Below, piece after piece: positions 8,196-16,817 of a stretch of DNA of 64,000 nt (positions are counted from its first letter, which is position 1; each line of letters begins with the position of its first letter). A model generated the notes under the pieces. It was not told the DNA's origin and made no database searches. It saw only the letters and a program-made list of their open reading frames with translations. Source of the DNA: Photobacterium indicum (GTDB taxonomy: Bacteria > Pseudomonadota > Gammaproteobacteria > Enterobacterales > Vibrionaceae); contig NZ_PYOC01000001.1 of assembly GCF_003026215.1 (NCBI RefSeq), positions 620,001 through 684,000 of the forward strand, read 5' to 3'. The translations under genes and the position numbers were made by a program.

Positions 8196-9332
8196 ATGAT
8201 CATTACCAACGTGAACTTGGTACTTGAAGACCAAACAGTAAAAGGCTCGATTGAAATTGAAGGCGGTATTATCCGCACCCTATCAGATACTGTTAGCCAG
8301 TTACCCCAAGCGATAGACGGGGAAGATGGTTGGTTAATGCCAGGGTTGATTGAGCTACATACCGATAATTTAGAAAAGTATTTTACACCACGACCAAAGG
8401 TAGATTGGCCACCGTTTTCTGCGATGAGAGCACACGACGCGCAATTAGTCTCATCTGGTATTACCACGGTATTGGATGCCGTCGCGTTGGGTGATTACCG
8501 TGAAGGCGGTAAACGGCACGATAATCTCGATAAGCTGATAGAGACAGTGATAGAAAGCCAGCGTCGAGGCGTTAATCGTGCAGACCACTTTTTGCATTTA
8601 CGTTGCGAAGTGCCGCACGAAACGACGGTCGATATGTTTAAGCGTTACGCACATTTACCTGATGTGCATTTAGTCTCTTTGATGGATCATGCGCCGGGTC
8701 AGCGTCAATTTGTGAATGTGCAAAAATATCGCGACTATTATCAAGGTAAGTACAAGTTTAACGACCAACAAATGGCAGCGTTTGAAGTTGAACAGCGTGA
8801 ACGATCACAAGTATGGTCGGCACCTAACCGTGAAGCTATTTGCCAATACTGTCGCGAGCATAATATTCCGATGGCTAGCCATGATGATGCCACCGTTGCA
8901 CACGTTGAAGAATCGAAAGCGCTAAAAATGGTGATTGCGGAATTCCCAACTACGGTAGCAGCGGCACAAGCGTCACATGCTTTAGGGCTGAAAGTGATGA
9001 TGGGAGCGCCTAACGTGGTACGAGGTGGGTCTCATTCCGGCAATGTTGCTGCCCATGAACTGGCACAGCTAGGAGTGTTAGATATTCTTTCATCTGATTA
9101 TTATCCTAGTAGTTTATTAGATGCCATCTTCCGTATTGCACATGATGATCGTAACGGGTATTCCCTCGCAACTGCGACCCAATTAGCGACGATTAACCCG
9201 GCACAAGCACTGCAACTTGATGATCGCGGTGTCATTGCGGAAGGAAAACGTGCCGATTTATTGTTGGCTCATCAGCGTCACGACCATACGTATGCAACGC
9301 GTGTTTGGCGTGAAGGGAAAGCTGTATTCTAA
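8196..9332 (+). CDS. phnM: Ribose 1-methylphosphonate 5-triphosphate diphosphatase PhnM
   Basis: Metal-dependent amidohydrolase-fold enzyme removing pyrophosphate from the phosphonylated ribose triphosphate before PhnJ acts. It has 378 residues starting at ATG 8196 after AAAGGATGACAG. The metal-site region is GLIELHTDNLEKYF near residues 49-62 (the HTD replaces the HxH of other amidohydrolases), followed by SGITTVLDAVALGD, the histidine-rich HFLHLRCEVPHETT, the MASHDDATVAHVEESK segment and the late SSDYYPSSLL with its aspartate. C-terminal GVIAEGKRADLLLA is the typical amidohydrolase end. It is separated from phnL by 95 bp and followed closely by phnN. Confidence 0.95.
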   Translation: MIITNVNLVLEDQTVKGSIEIEGGIIRTLSDTVSQLPQAIDGEDGWLMPGLIELHTDNLEKYFTPRPKVDWPPFSAMRAHDAQLVSSGITTVLDAVALGDYREGGKRHDNLDKLIETVIESQRRGVNRADHFLHLRCEVPHETTVDMFKRYAHLPDVHLVSLMDHAPGQRQFVNVQKYRDYYQGKYKFNDQQMAAFEVEQRERSQVWSAPNREAICQYCREHNIPMASHDDATVAHVEESKALKMVIAEFPTTVAAAQASHALGLKVMMGAPNVVRGGSHSGNVAAHELAQLGVLDILSSDYYPSSLLDAIFRIAHDDRNGYSLATATQLATINPAQALQLDDRGVIAEGKRADLLLAHQRHDHTYATRVWREGKAVF

Positions 9333-9351
9333 TTAAATGAAGGATCAATCT

Positions 9352-9957
9352 ATGGCTCGAATTTTTTATGTTATTGGTGCCTCAGGTGCAGGAAAAGACA
9401 GTGTGATTGATGCGGTGCGTCAGGCTTGGCCTTCCAATATCTTGGTTGCTCATCGTTACATCACCCGCGCAGCATGTGCGGGTGGTGAAAACCATATTGC
9501 GCTAACCGAAGCAGAATTTGTTTATCGTCAGCACCATGCTTTATTCGCGATGCATTGGCAAGCTAATGGGTTGCATTATGGGGTGGGGTTAGAAGTCGAC
9601 TTATGGTTAGCCAACGGCTGTGATGTGATGGTGAATGGATCTCGCGAGTTCTTACCCCAAGCGCTTGCACAGTATGGAAACTTATTAGTACCGGTTGTTG
9701 TCGATGTTGCTTTGAGTGTGCTTGAGCAACGGTTACGCATTCGTGGTCGTGAAACAGAAGCTGAAATTCAGCAACGACTTATCCGTGCGCGAGACTTTCA
9801 ATACTCTGTATTACCAAATGCTCATGCGACTCCGGACGAAAGTTGCGAACTGTGGCGGTTGGATAACAGCGGAACTATTGCAAAAACGTTAGCGCAATTT
9901 AACCGTTACTACTGCGCTGAACTTGAACTTGAACCTGAATCGGTAGGGCATCGATGA
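9352..9957 (+). CDS. phnN: Ribose 1,5-bisphosphokinase PhnN
   Basis: Phosphorylates ribose 1,5-bisphosphate to phosphoribosyl pyrophosphate, the last step of phosphonate salvage. ATG 9352 is preferred over ATG 9337 because GAAGGA at 9339-9344 is well placed for it and MARIFYVIGASGAGKDS is the family N-terminus; this gives 201 residues. The P-loop is GASGAGKDS and the guanylate-kinase-like fold shows HRYITR, the ALFAMHWQANGLHYGV segment, and RLRIRGRETEAEIQQRLIRA for the lid. It overlaps phnP by ATGA. There is no phnO between N and P. Confidence 0.93.
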   Translation: MARIFYVIGASGAGKDSVIDAVRQAWPSNILVAHRYITRAACAGGENHIALTEAEFVYRQHHALFAMHWQANGLHYGVGLEVDLWLANGCDVMVNGSREFLPQALAQYGNLLVPVVVDVALSVLEQRLRIRGRETEAEIQQRLIRARDFQYSVLPNAHATPDESCELWRLDNSGTIAKTLAQFNRYYCAELELEPESVGHR

Positions 9958-10721
9958 AACTGACCTTACTGGGAACGGGCAATGCCAGTATGTTGCCCGT
10001 TTACGGTTGTACCTGCCAAGCCTGCAATCGTGCCCAGCATACTTCGTCGTATCGACGTAAGAAAACGTCAGCGGTGATCGAACATCAAGGTAAGCAATTA
10101 TTGTTGGATGCTAACGCAGATGATCTTCTCTCTCGTTTTCCTGCGGGCAGTATCGATAGAATATTACTGACCCATTATCACATTGATCATGTACATAGTT
10201 TATTTGATCTACGCTGGGGGGTAGGTACACCGATTCATGTTGATGGGCCTGATGATCCTCAAGGTTGTGATGATCTGTTTAAGCATTCTGGATTGTTGGA
10301 CTTTCAGCCACCACGAACAGCCTTTAAAGCGTTTAGTTGGCAAGGTATTACCATTACGCCCTTGCCGATGAATCATTCTAAAGTGTGCTTTGGTTATTGC
10401 TTTGAATGGCAAGGACGACGTATCGCGTACTTAACCGATACATTGGGATTACGAGAAGATGTAACTGTGTGGTTAGCCGCAAATTCCATTGAAGTGATGC
10501 TGATTGATTGTAGTTTTCCGCCATCGTCATTTCGAGAAGGTCGCCCGCCAGTGAATCATAATGACACCGATACGGTGCGTATTATTCAACAGGCATGCCA
10601 ACCAACAAAAATGGGGCTTATTCATATCGGCCATGATTTGGAATCGTGGGCGATGGACAACCCTAATTACTTTACTGATTGCCGCTTTCTGGCCTTTGAT
10701 GAACAGGAATTCGAACTATGA
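9954..10721 (+). CDS. phnP: Phosphoribosyl 1,2-cyclic phosphate phosphodiesterase PhnP
   Basis: Metallo-beta-lactamase-fold hydrolase opening the cyclic ribose phosphate made by PhnJ to ribose 1,5-bisphosphate, the substrate of PhnN. It has 255 residues. LTHYHIDHVHSLFDLRWG carries the HxHxDH motif near residues 69-74, and MNHSKVCFGYCFEW, YLTDTLGL and IHIGHDLE supply the later metal ligands. The N-terminal CTCQACN is like the structural zinc cysteines of E. coli PhnP. The stop overlaps an ATG that opens a six-codon frame (MSQPAT, 10718-10738), perhaps the end of a lost following gene. No clear terminator was found after it. Confidence 0.94.
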   Translation: MKLTLLGTGNASMLPVYGCTCQACNRAQHTSSYRRKKTSAVIEHQGKQLLLDANADDLLSRFPAGSIDRILLTHYHIDHVHSLFDLRWGVGTPIHVDGPDDPQGCDDLFKHSGLLDFQPPRTAFKAFSWQGITITPLPMNHSKVCFGYCFEWQGRRIAYLTDTLGLREDVTVWLAANSIEVMLIDCSFPPSSFREGRPPVNHNDTDTVRIIQQACQPTKMGLIHIGHDLESWAMDNPNYFTDCRFLAFDEQEFEL

Positions 10722-11059
10722 GCCAACCTGCGACATAAATACTGGATGCCCCCTTCTGTTGTACCTATCGCTTTCTTGCCCATGCAGAGGCGGTGATGAA
10801 ATAATGATTACGCTTTCTACGTTTACGATATTGAATAATGCTTATTCATGATGCGCATGCTTTATGTGGGTTGTATTCACCAGGGTAGTGGTAAGTGAAC
10901 GATATAATGATTTAAACAGTTGTTTAGTTTGCATTAAAGTAAAATATTGCTGCAAAACCAGAGAATGTATTGTGATCTTCTGTGGGATTAAGTGCATATG
11001 AGTCTGCTTTTTTAGGCATTTAATGTAGAGTGGTTACGAGTGATGAATATCACATTCAA
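10722..11059. other. Gene-free stretch after the phn locus
   Basis: No convincing gene. It begins with the six-codon frame MSQPAT overlapping the phnP stop. A short AT-rich hairpin (GAATAA/TTATTC around 10835-10849) has no T-run. GTGGTTA near 11031-11037 can pair with TAACCAC at 11065-11071, and the promoter of gbpA must lie in this stretch ahead of the riboswitch. An overlapping open frame of 96 codons from 10561 mostly shadows phnP and is not thought to be real. Confidence 0.5.
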
Positions 11060-11152
11060 ACCAGATAACCACATTGTTGGCAAACTACCCTAAAGGGTAG
11101 GACGCAAAGCTTCCGGTCTGTCGACGTCAGTCTATGATAGCGGGGTTACCGT
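11060..11152 (+). ncRNA. c-di-GMP-I (GEMM) riboswitch, Vc1-like
   Basis: Aptamer for cyclic di-GMP in the gbpA leader. The conserved core is visible in order: GGCAAAC (11079-11085), a hairpin CTACCC-TAAA-GGGTAG (11085-11100), GGACGCAAAGC (11100-11110), TTCCGGTCT (11111-11119), a second hairpin region and ATAGCGGGGTTACC (11137-11150). This is the GEMM-I consensus, and its place before gbpA matches the Vibrio cholerae Vc1 element. Unlike many members, the first hairpin loop is TAAA and not a GNRA tetraloop. Ends are approximate. Confidence 0.93.
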
Positions 11153-11186
11153 CTTTTAAAGACGTAAAATTTGCATCAAACATGCC

Positions 11187-11223
11187 GATTCTATGGTTGT
11201 TTTTTCTATAAAACAACGGAATC
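11187..11223 (+). promoter_or_regulatory. Likely expression-platform hairpin sequestering the gbpA ribosome site
   Basis: GTTGTTTT (11196-11203) pairs with AAAACAAC (11210-11217), extended by GATTC (11187-11191) with GAATC (11219-11223). The 3' arm contains GGAATC, the only plausible Shine-Dalgarno for the ATG at 11231. A small palindrome GTCTTTTAAAGAC (11151-11163) links it to the aptamer. There is no T-run, so translational control is more likely than termination. Pairing is seen; regulation is inferred. Confidence 0.6.
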
Positions 11224-11230
11224 AGTGATA

Positions 11231-12691
11231 ATGATTATTACAAAAAAAACACTTCTACCTGTTACCTTAGCGCTGTTTAGTTCAGGGGTAATGGCACACG
11301 GTTATGTTAGCTCGGTCGAAGGCGGTGTTGCGGAAAGTCGTGCAGCACTTTGTAAATTTCCAGCGAATGGAACAGGTGAAAAAAATACAAATTGTGGTTC
11401 AGTACAGTGGGAACCTCAGAGTGTTGAAGGTCCTGATGGTTTCCCTGAAACAGGCCCTCCTGATGGCAAAATTGCGAGTGCAGGCTTGTCTCAATTTTCT
11501 CCACTTGATGAGCAAACGGTTGATCGCTGGGTTAAACGCCCAATGCAAGCGGGTATGCAAAATTTTGAGTGGACTTTTACCGCTAACCATACAACTCGTA
11601 ATTGGCGTTATTACATCACCAAGCAAGATTGGAATCCTAATAAAGCACTAACACGTAGTGCATTTGATCTGACTCCTTTTTGCCAGATTAGTGGTGATAT
11701 GGCAAAGCCACCAATGCGTGTACATCACAGTTGTAATGTACCTGAGCGCAAAGATTATCAGGTGATTTTAGCGGTATGGGAAGTTGGTGATACAGCAGCA
11801 AGCTTTTACAATGTTATTGATGTTATGTTCGATGGCGATTTACCTACTGTGCCTGATTGGGCTGTTGGTGGACAGATTTATCCAAGCATGGATCTTAAAT
11901 CGGGTGACAGTGTTTATACCCGAGTATTTGATGCGTCTGGAGAGAATAATGCGCTTTCGACTGAGTTAACGATTGAAACTGAGCAACAAGGACAAGCGAA
12001 TAATTGGTCATACAGCTTGGCTCAGCAAATCAATGATGTTTACGATGATATCCGCGCAGGAAAGGCTGATGGCGAAGGCAATTTTGCACCAATCTATGGA
12101 GCAAACCCTATTTACCTAAAAGAAGGTAGTGGGCTAAAACGTGTCGAGATTGGTTACAACATTATCACGCCAGAACCAGATTATGGTCTTGATATCAATG
12201 GATTAGAGAATGAATACCTGATTGGTGATGAGCCTGTTAGTCTTGAGCTAAACCTTACTGCTCAAGGCGATCAGTTTGTTGAACTAACCGTTTATAATCA
12301 CAATAAAGAAGCACTGGCGAATAAGCAGGTTACGTTGAATGATGGTGACTCTAAAGCTGTGTCAATGGAGCTGTCGAAATCTGAACTTGGCCATCACATG
12401 CTGGTAACTCGAATCAAAGATAGCAGTGAAGGTAACTTGATTGATCAGATTACTAACGATTTCCATTTAACCGAGGGTGGCGATCCTCCTGAAGGGGATT
12501 ACGACTACATCTTCCCTGAAGGGTTAAAAAGCTATACTGCGGGGAGTAAAGTATTAGCAACAGATGGACGTATCTACGAATGTAAGCCTTTCCCATATTC
12601 AGGATACTGTATTCAGTGGTCGCCTAGTGCGACTCAGTTTGAACCTGGTGTAGGTTCAGATTGGAGTACAGCTTGGATTAAGCTGAATTAA
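11231..12691 (+). CDS. gbpA: GlcNAc-binding protein A, secreted chitin-active LPMO
   Basis: Secreted colonisation factor and AA10 copper lytic polysaccharide monooxygenase acting on chitin. It has 486 residues from ATG 11231 (V. cholerae GbpA has 485). The signal peptide ends at VMA-H, so His23 becomes the mature N-terminus; with His120 (TANHTT) it makes the histidine brace, the same 97-residue spacing as in V. cholerae. Then come the GbpA domains 2 and 3 (roughly 215-420), which bind bacterial surfaces, and a C-terminal chitin-binding module (about 432-486) rich in Trp, Tyr and Cys. An upstream in-frame ATG-less extension to 11171 runs through the hairpin and is not used. Controlled by the c-di-GMP riboswitch. 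Confidence 0.96.
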   Translation: MIITKKTLLPVTLALFSSGVMAHGYVSSVEGGVAESRAALCKFPANGTGEKNTNCGSVQWEPQSVEGPDGFPETGPPDGKIASAGLSQFSPLDEQTVDRWVKRPMQAGMQNFEWTFTANHTTRNWRYYITKQDWNPNKALTRSAFDLTPFCQISGDMAKPPMRVHHSCNVPERKDYQVILAVWEVGDTAASFYNVIDVMFDGDLPTVPDWAVGGQIYPSMDLKSGDSVYTRVFDASGENNALSTELTIETEQQGQANNWSYSLAQQINDVYDDIRAGKADGEGNFAPIYGANPIYLKEGSGLKRVEIGYNIITPEPDYGLDINGLENEYLIGDEPVSLELNLTAQGDQFVELTVYNHNKEALANKQVTLNDGDSKAVSMELSKSELGHHMLVTRIKDSSEGNLIDQITNDFHLTEGGDPPEGDYDYIFPEGLKSYTAGSKVLATDGRIYECKPFPYSGYCIQWSPSATQFEPGVGSDWSTAWIKLN

Positions 12692-12699
12692 ACCCTTTC

Positions 12700-12725
12700 A
12701 CCAGCCTCGTCATGGGGCTGGTTTC
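12700..12725 (+). terminator. Intrinsic terminator of gbpA
   Basis: CCAGCCTC (12701-12708) pairs with GGGGCTGG (12714-12721), one G-U pair, five-base loop, followed by TTTCC. It begins nine bases after the gbpA stop and separates gbpA from the cytochrome gene. Confidence 0.7.
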
Positions 12726-12781
12726 CTTGCTTGTCTACGTCCTAATTATGTTAAACGTCTAAACTCAAGGCTAATAGTATT

Positions 12782-13318
12782 ATGAGAACCCATTATGATA
12801 TTTTGACCCGAGTACTTCACTGGATTATGGCTACAGTCATTATATATGCAATGTGTGCTGGCTATATCATGCACCTCGTCATCGATTCCTCCCCTCATAT
12901 CTTTAACTTTTTGTCGGTGTTGAATATGTCACTGGCAACAGTGGGATCAGCTCTTTTTATTATTCGTTTTATTTGGAGCTTCTTACGTCCGACAATTAGC
13001 GGTATTCAACCTAGCGGTTCACTGCAGACTAAAATTGCTCATGTAGCTCATTCTTTACTGTATATACTGATGTTTATTGTGTTTGTAAGCGGCTTTCTGA
13101 TGCTAAAGACTGGGTATGATCTGTTCTGGTTAATACCTATCGATAATTTGATTAGCGATCCAGAGGTTAATGCCTTTTTCTTTATAATGCATAGAGTTAG
13201 CTGTGCAATGTTGGCACTATTAGTCGCTGTTCATGCATCAGCTGCTTTACATCATCATTATAAAAAAAAGAACAATGTACTTCATAGTATGGTCGGACCC
13301 GCACTAAAGGCGAGATAG
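12782..13318 (+). CDS. Cytochrome b561-family membrane protein
   Basis: Small di-haem cytochrome b of the inner membrane, 178 residues (E. coli CybB has 176). Four transmembrane spans can be seen near residues 15-35, 45-65, 90-110 and 135-160. Histidines suited to haem ligation lie in the first span (VLHWIM and GYIMHL), in AHVAHSLLY in the third, and in FIMHRVS and VHASAALHHH in the fourth. The physiological partner is not known; members can shuttle electrons from quinol or act on superoxide. It follows gbpA after a terminator, so it probably has its own promoter. The ribosome site is weak (AAGG 13 bases upstream). Confidence 0.85.
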   Translation: MRTHYDILTRVLHWIMATVIIYAMCAGYIMHLVIDSSPHIFNFLSVLNMSLATVGSALFIIRFIWSFLRPTISGIQPSGSLQTKIAHVAHSLLYILMFIVFVSGFLMLKTGYDLFWLIPIDNLISDPEVNAFFFIMHRVSCAMLALLVAVHASAALHHHYKKKNNVLHSMVGPALKAR

Positions 13319-13485
13319 CGGGGTGTGAGGCTTGCATCATGAGGTGAATACGATGGTGTAAGTTTCTTATATTAAATTATTACCACCAGGTAAAAGTAAT
13401 TTGTAATTTACTGTAATTATCATTTGTGAGGAAATAAATATACTGTGCTCTCTTCTTCAACATCAGCAAGACAACGAGGCAAAGC

Positions 13486-13815
13486 ATGGGTTGGGTATTT
13501 TTATTATTGGGCGTACTTGCAGAAGCGACATCGCATGTAGCATTAAAAGCAACAAACGGTTTTACTAACCCGTTACCTAGCGCCATTGTAATTCTTGGTC
13601 ACCTGACCGCATTTTTATTTTTAGGCCAAGCAATGAAGAATTTACCTGTTGGTGTTGTTCATGCGTCTTGGGCTGGGCTCGCAATAGTGTTAGTCACGCT
13701 GATGTCGAATATTATTTATAAACAGCATCTAGATGCCAAAGTATGGCTGGGGATGGTCGTGATTGGCATTGGTATTGCCATTATTAACCTCTCTTCAGTT
13801 CCTCATACGCATTAA
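13486..13815 (+). CDS. Small multidrug resistance (SMR) family transporter
   Basis: Proton-coupled efflux or guanidinium/quaternary-amine exporter working as a dimer, 109 residues with four hydrophobic helices. The essential membrane glutamate is Glu13 (GVLAEATSHVALK), and the family pattern continues with the second-helix FLGQAMKNLPVGVVHASWAG and the last helix GMVVIGIGIAIINL. SHVALKAT in place of the EmrE-type ..EVIGTTLMK leaves open whether it is a drug pump or a Gdx-type guanidinium exporter. No guanidine riboswitch was recognised upstream. Confidence 0.85.
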   Translation: MGWVFLLLGVLAEATSHVALKATNGFTNPLPSAIVILGHLTAFLFLGQAMKNLPVGVVHASWAGLAIVLVTLMSNIIYKQHLDAKVWLGMVVIGIGIAIINLSSVPHTH

Positions 13816-13836
13816 GTTGTTATCTTAGGGGGAATA

Positions 13837-14082
13837 ATGAATCAACAACGGGCAGAAAATCTCTACTTTTATCTCAGGCAGCAGCACGCACCGCAAAAAG
13901 ACATTAATGCGGTGCTTAAATTGCTAAAGCAAAACTACAGTATTGATTTGGCGCAATTAGAAAAACGCTACCGTAAAACGTTGGGCTATTCACCCAACCG
14001 GTTTGATATTAATACTTATGGTACTGCCGGTTCACGTACGATGAATCAAACACGGCAGATGCAAAAAAATGAAATGCACTAA
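13837..14082 (+). CDS. Hypothetical protein, 81 residues
   Basis: I do not recognise this protein. It is short, polar and basic, with a predicted helical first half (MNQQRAENLYFYLRQQ and AVLKLLKQNY) and a segment IDLAQLEKRYRKTLGYSPNR. No signal peptide or membrane span. A very strong ribosome site (AGGGGGAATA) precedes ATG 13837, 21 bases after the SMR stop, so it may be co-transcribed with the SMR gene. The gene to its right is convergent, only 12 bases away. Confidence 0.6.
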   Translation: MNQQRAENLYFYLRQQHAPQKDINAVLKLLKQNYSIDLAQLEKRYRKTLGYSPNRFDINTYGTAGSRTMNQTRQMQKNEMH

Positions 14083-14094
14083 AGACAATGCGGC

Positions 14095-14463
14095 TTAGCT
14101 ACCTTTAGCGATATTTATTAACGTTTCAATAAAGGTTTTTACGGCTTTAGTGTGTTCGAATTCGAATGCAAGGCCATAGTGAACTTCAGTTCGACCTGTG
14201 TTAATTCGTGTTGGAAAACGTGTCATGTCTGCATTGTGATAATACGAATATTTAGCAGATACCCCATCTAAACCTGATAATTCATTAGCGAAAACTTCAA
14301 ATGCAGGACGAATAATAAGTTGTGGGTTGTGATTATCGGTACAAAGATAAAATGGCTCTTTTAAACTAGGTAACATGTATTCTGTTATCTTTTTAACCTT
14401 GAAGTTTGTGCGGCACTCCAACGTTTTTAACGCCTCTTCCATGTCGCTATGTGCGATAGCCAT
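14095..14463 (-). CDS. Hypothetical protein, DUF2002-like
   Basis: Function unknown. 122 residues, soluble, with alpha/beta character. The order ALKTLECRTNFKVKKITEY, LIIRPAFE, YHNADMTRFPTRI and a C-terminal VHYGLAFEF followed by a helix recalls small DUF2002 proteins (…LVIHP…FP…HYGI… plus a helix); this is from memory and uncertain. Convergent to the 13837 gene. ATG 14463 is accepted, as the next Met is only seven codons in. Confidence 0.6.
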   Translation of the reverse strand: MAIAHSDMEEALKTLECRTNFKVKKITEYMLPSLKEPFYLCTDNHNPQLIIRPAFEVFANELSGLDGVSAKYSYYHNADMTRFPTRINTGRTEVHYGLAFEFEHTKAVKTFIETLINIAKGS

Positions 14464-14689
14464 ATTGTGTTCCTCGTGCTGAAATAGCGTTTAAATTACG
14501 TATTTGGTATAAGGCTCTAGATTGCACGAATATTGGCTTGGAAACTATAGTGTTACCTTGAATAAATCCTTTAATTTCTCTTAAGCTCTTAACTTAACCA
14601 AGATGCAGGAGTAATCGAATCCAATTCTGGTCATGTTTCAACATTTCAGTGTATGGTTAGGTATCTTCAAATAAAATGAAAATGGACGA

Positions 14690-15355
14690 ATGACAATTCT
14701 TAATTGCGTGGAAGTAGAACCACAAGTAACAGCGACCGCTGCTGTTATCTGGCTTCATGGCTTAGGATCAAATGGTCATGATTTTGAATCAATTTTACCT
14801 GAATTAAAACTTCCACAAGATGCACCTGTGCGGTTTATTTTCCCGCACTCGCCGTCTATTGCCGTTACGATCAACGGTGGCATGGTGATGCCTGCTTGGT
14901 ATGATATTTTAGAAATGGGCGCTGGGCGCAAGCTAAACGTTCAACAGTTGTTAGATTCGGCTAATCAAGTGGTCGAGTTAATTGAGCGCGAACGTGCTCG
15001 TGGTATTGCCAGCGATCGTATTATTATTGCAGGTTTCTCTCAAGGTGGTGCAGTTGCTTATCAAGCAGCATTGAGTTATCCAGATAAGTTGGCAGGCTTA
15101 TTAGCATTATCAACGTATTTCCCAACCTCAGACTCCATCGAATTTAGTGATGCTAATCGTGAGTTACCGATTGAAGTTATGCACGGTAGCCATGATCCTG
15201 TGGTGCTACCATCAATGGGCAAAGAGGCTTTAGCTGCATTGAATTCGGCGAATTTTAATCCCAGCTGGCGCACTTATCCAATGGAGCACAATGTATGCCT
15301 AGAGCAGATACAAGATATAGCGGCATGGTTTAAGCACACGTTGAATTTAGGCTGA
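14690..15355 (+). CDS. Carboxylesterase / acyl-protein thioesterase-type alpha/beta hydrolase
   Basis: Cytoplasmic serine esterase of the phospholipase/carboxylesterase family, 221 residues. The nucleophile elbow GFSQGG gives Ser117; Asp169 (GSHDPVV) and His200 (MEHNVC) complete the triad. The N-terminal WLHGLGSNGHDF is the oxyanion strand and FPHSPSIAVTINGG is typical of the family. The natural substrate is not known. ATG 14690 is used because an ATG at 14682 runs into a stop after three codons. The ribosome site is weak. A strong bidirectional terminator follows. Confidence 0.88.
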   Translation: MTILNCVEVEPQVTATAAVIWLHGLGSNGHDFESILPELKLPQDAPVRFIFPHSPSIAVTINGGMVMPAWYDILEMGAGRKLNVQQLLDSANQVVELIERERARGIASDRIIIAGFSQGGAVAYQAALSYPDKLAGLLALSTYFPTSDSIEFSDANRELPIEVMHGSHDPVVLPSMGKEALAALNSANFNPSWRTYPMEHNVCLEQIQDIAAWFKHTLNLG

Positions 15356-15397
15356 GGTATTTTTAAGGCATGAAGGTAATACATGAAGGTTGATTAG

Positions 15398-15428
15398 AAA
15401 AAGAAGGAGCATAACGCTCCTTCTTTTT
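15398..15428. terminator. Bidirectional terminator between esterase and serine dehydratase genes
   Basis: AAAAAGAAGGAGC (15398-15410) and GCTCCTTCTTTTT (15416-15428) form a 13-bp perfect stem with a five-base loop, A-rich on one side and T-rich on the other, between convergent genes. Confidence 0.9.
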
Positions 15429-15446
15429 GTTTACGCTTACTTTTGT

Positions 15447-16817
15447 TTATTCACAAGGCGGAGCAAGGTGGATAACAGCTAGCCCACCCAGTGAAGTTTC
15501 ACGGTATTTTCTGTTCATGTCTTTACCAGTTTGATACATAGTATCGATCACTTTATCTAGAGAAATACGTGATTTACTGTTTCGTTTTAGTGCCATACGT
15601 GAAGCATTAATAGCCTTCATCGCGCCCATTGCATTACGTTCGATACAGGGGATTTGTACAAGTCCACCAATGGGATCGCACGTCATACCTAAAGAGTGTT
15701 CCATGGCAATTTCAGCGGCCATGCAAATTTGTTCATTACTTCCCCCCCGTATTGCCGTTAGACCCGCTGCGGCCATTGACGACGACACGCCAATTTCACC
15801 TTGGCAGCCCACTTCAGCACCTGAAATGGAGGCATTCATTTTATATAACATGCCAATAGCCGCTGATACGGCTAAGAAATCTTTTATTTGTTCGGTCTCT
15901 AAGGGGTTAATGAATTTGTTGTAGTACATCAATACGGCAGGAATAACACCTGCAGCGCCGTTTGTTGGCGAAGTAACAACTTGCCCGCCTGCGGCATTTT
16001 CTTCACTTACTGAAAAGGCGAATAAGTTCACCCAATCTAATATAGTCATAGGATCATTATCAATATGCTGATTAGATTCTAATTGCTTTAAAAGGGCGGG
16101 CGCCCGGCGAGTAACATGCAATCCGCCCTCTAGAATACCTTCTTTGTGGAAGCCTCTTTCCATACAGTCGGACATAATGTGCCAAATTTTCTTGGCTCTT
16201 TCATCAAATTCGTCTTGGCTTCTAAAGGTTATTTCGTTGTCTTGAACCAAGCGACCAATACTTAATCCGTCACGTTCAGCCATAAGTAGAATATCGTCAG
16301 CAGATTTGAAAGGGTAGGCAACGGTAGTTTCGACAGCCGCCCCTTTATTTTGCATTTCTGCAGCGGTGGCTATGAACCCACCACCTATTGAGTAATAGGT
16401 TTCGCTATCTAACTCATTTCCTTCTTTATCGACTGCAGTAATCATCATGCCATTTTCGTGTAAAGGAAGGTTGGTGGTATGAAATACAATATCTTCCTCA
16501 ACAGTAAATGGGACTGTTTTCTGGCTTGCTAAAGGTAACGTATTATTTTTATGCGCGTTAAGCATTGTTAGGTTGGCAACTTCAATATCGATAGTATCGG
16601 GTTTATTACCCATTAGACCAAGAAACACGGCGCGATCGGTATGGTGCCCTTTTCCTGTTAACGATAAAGAACCGTATAAATCAACCCGTACTGTATGAAC
16701 GTTTTCTAGCTTAGGCAGAATTTTTTGGCAGAACTCAAATCCCGCGATCATAGGACCATTAGTGTGGGAGCTGGATGGACCAACACCAATTTTATAAATA
16801 TCAAAAACAGACAACAT
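15447..16817 (-). CDS. sdaA: L-serine ammonia-lyase (iron-sulfur serine dehydratase)
   Basis: Deaminates L-serine to pyruvate and ammonia with a [4Fe-4S] cluster instead of PLP. It has 456 residues of the one-chain type: beta domain at the N-terminus ([22 protein letters not shown] split over residues 1-22) and catalytic alpha domain from about residue 190. Cluster cysteines lie in [15 protein letters not shown] and in [17 protein letters not shown]. The penultimate residue is a cysteine (PPCE), like the C-terminal cysteine that caps the cluster in the Legionella enzyme. Whether it corresponds to sdaA or sdaB cannot be told. GGGAAAAACC precedes the ATG. Confidence 0.94.
   Translation of the reverse strand: MLSVFDIYKIGVGPSSSHTNGPMIAGFEFCQKILPKLENVHTVRVDLYGSLSLTGKGHHTDRAVFLGLMGNKPDTIDIEVANLTMLNAHKNNTLPLASQKTVPFTVEEDIVFHTTNLPLHENGMMITAVDKEGNELDSETYYSIGGGFIATAAEMQNKGAAVETTVAYPFKSADDILLMAERDGLSIGRLVQDNEITFRSQDEFDERAKKIWHIMSDCMERGFHKEGILEGGLHVTRRAPALLKQLESNQHIDNDPMTILDWVNLFAFSVSEENAAGGQVVTSPTNGAAGVIPAVLMYYNKFINPLETEQIKDFLAVSAAIGMLYKMNASISGAEVGCQGEIGVSSSMAAAGLTAIRGGSNEQICMAAEIAMEHSLGMTCDPIGGLVQIPCIERNAMGAMKAINASRMALKRNSKSRISLDKVIDTMYQTGKDMNRKYRETSLGGLAVIHLAPPCE

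Noticed and set aside
11304-11651. 115-codon frame inside gbpA
   Set aside because: Shadow frame within a clear secreted protein gene; composition and context do not support it.
14505-14524. TTGGTATAAGGCTCTAGATTG as another copy of the MITE end
   Set aside because: It contains TTGGTAT and TCTAGA but in the wrong order and spacing, and no second arm is nearby.
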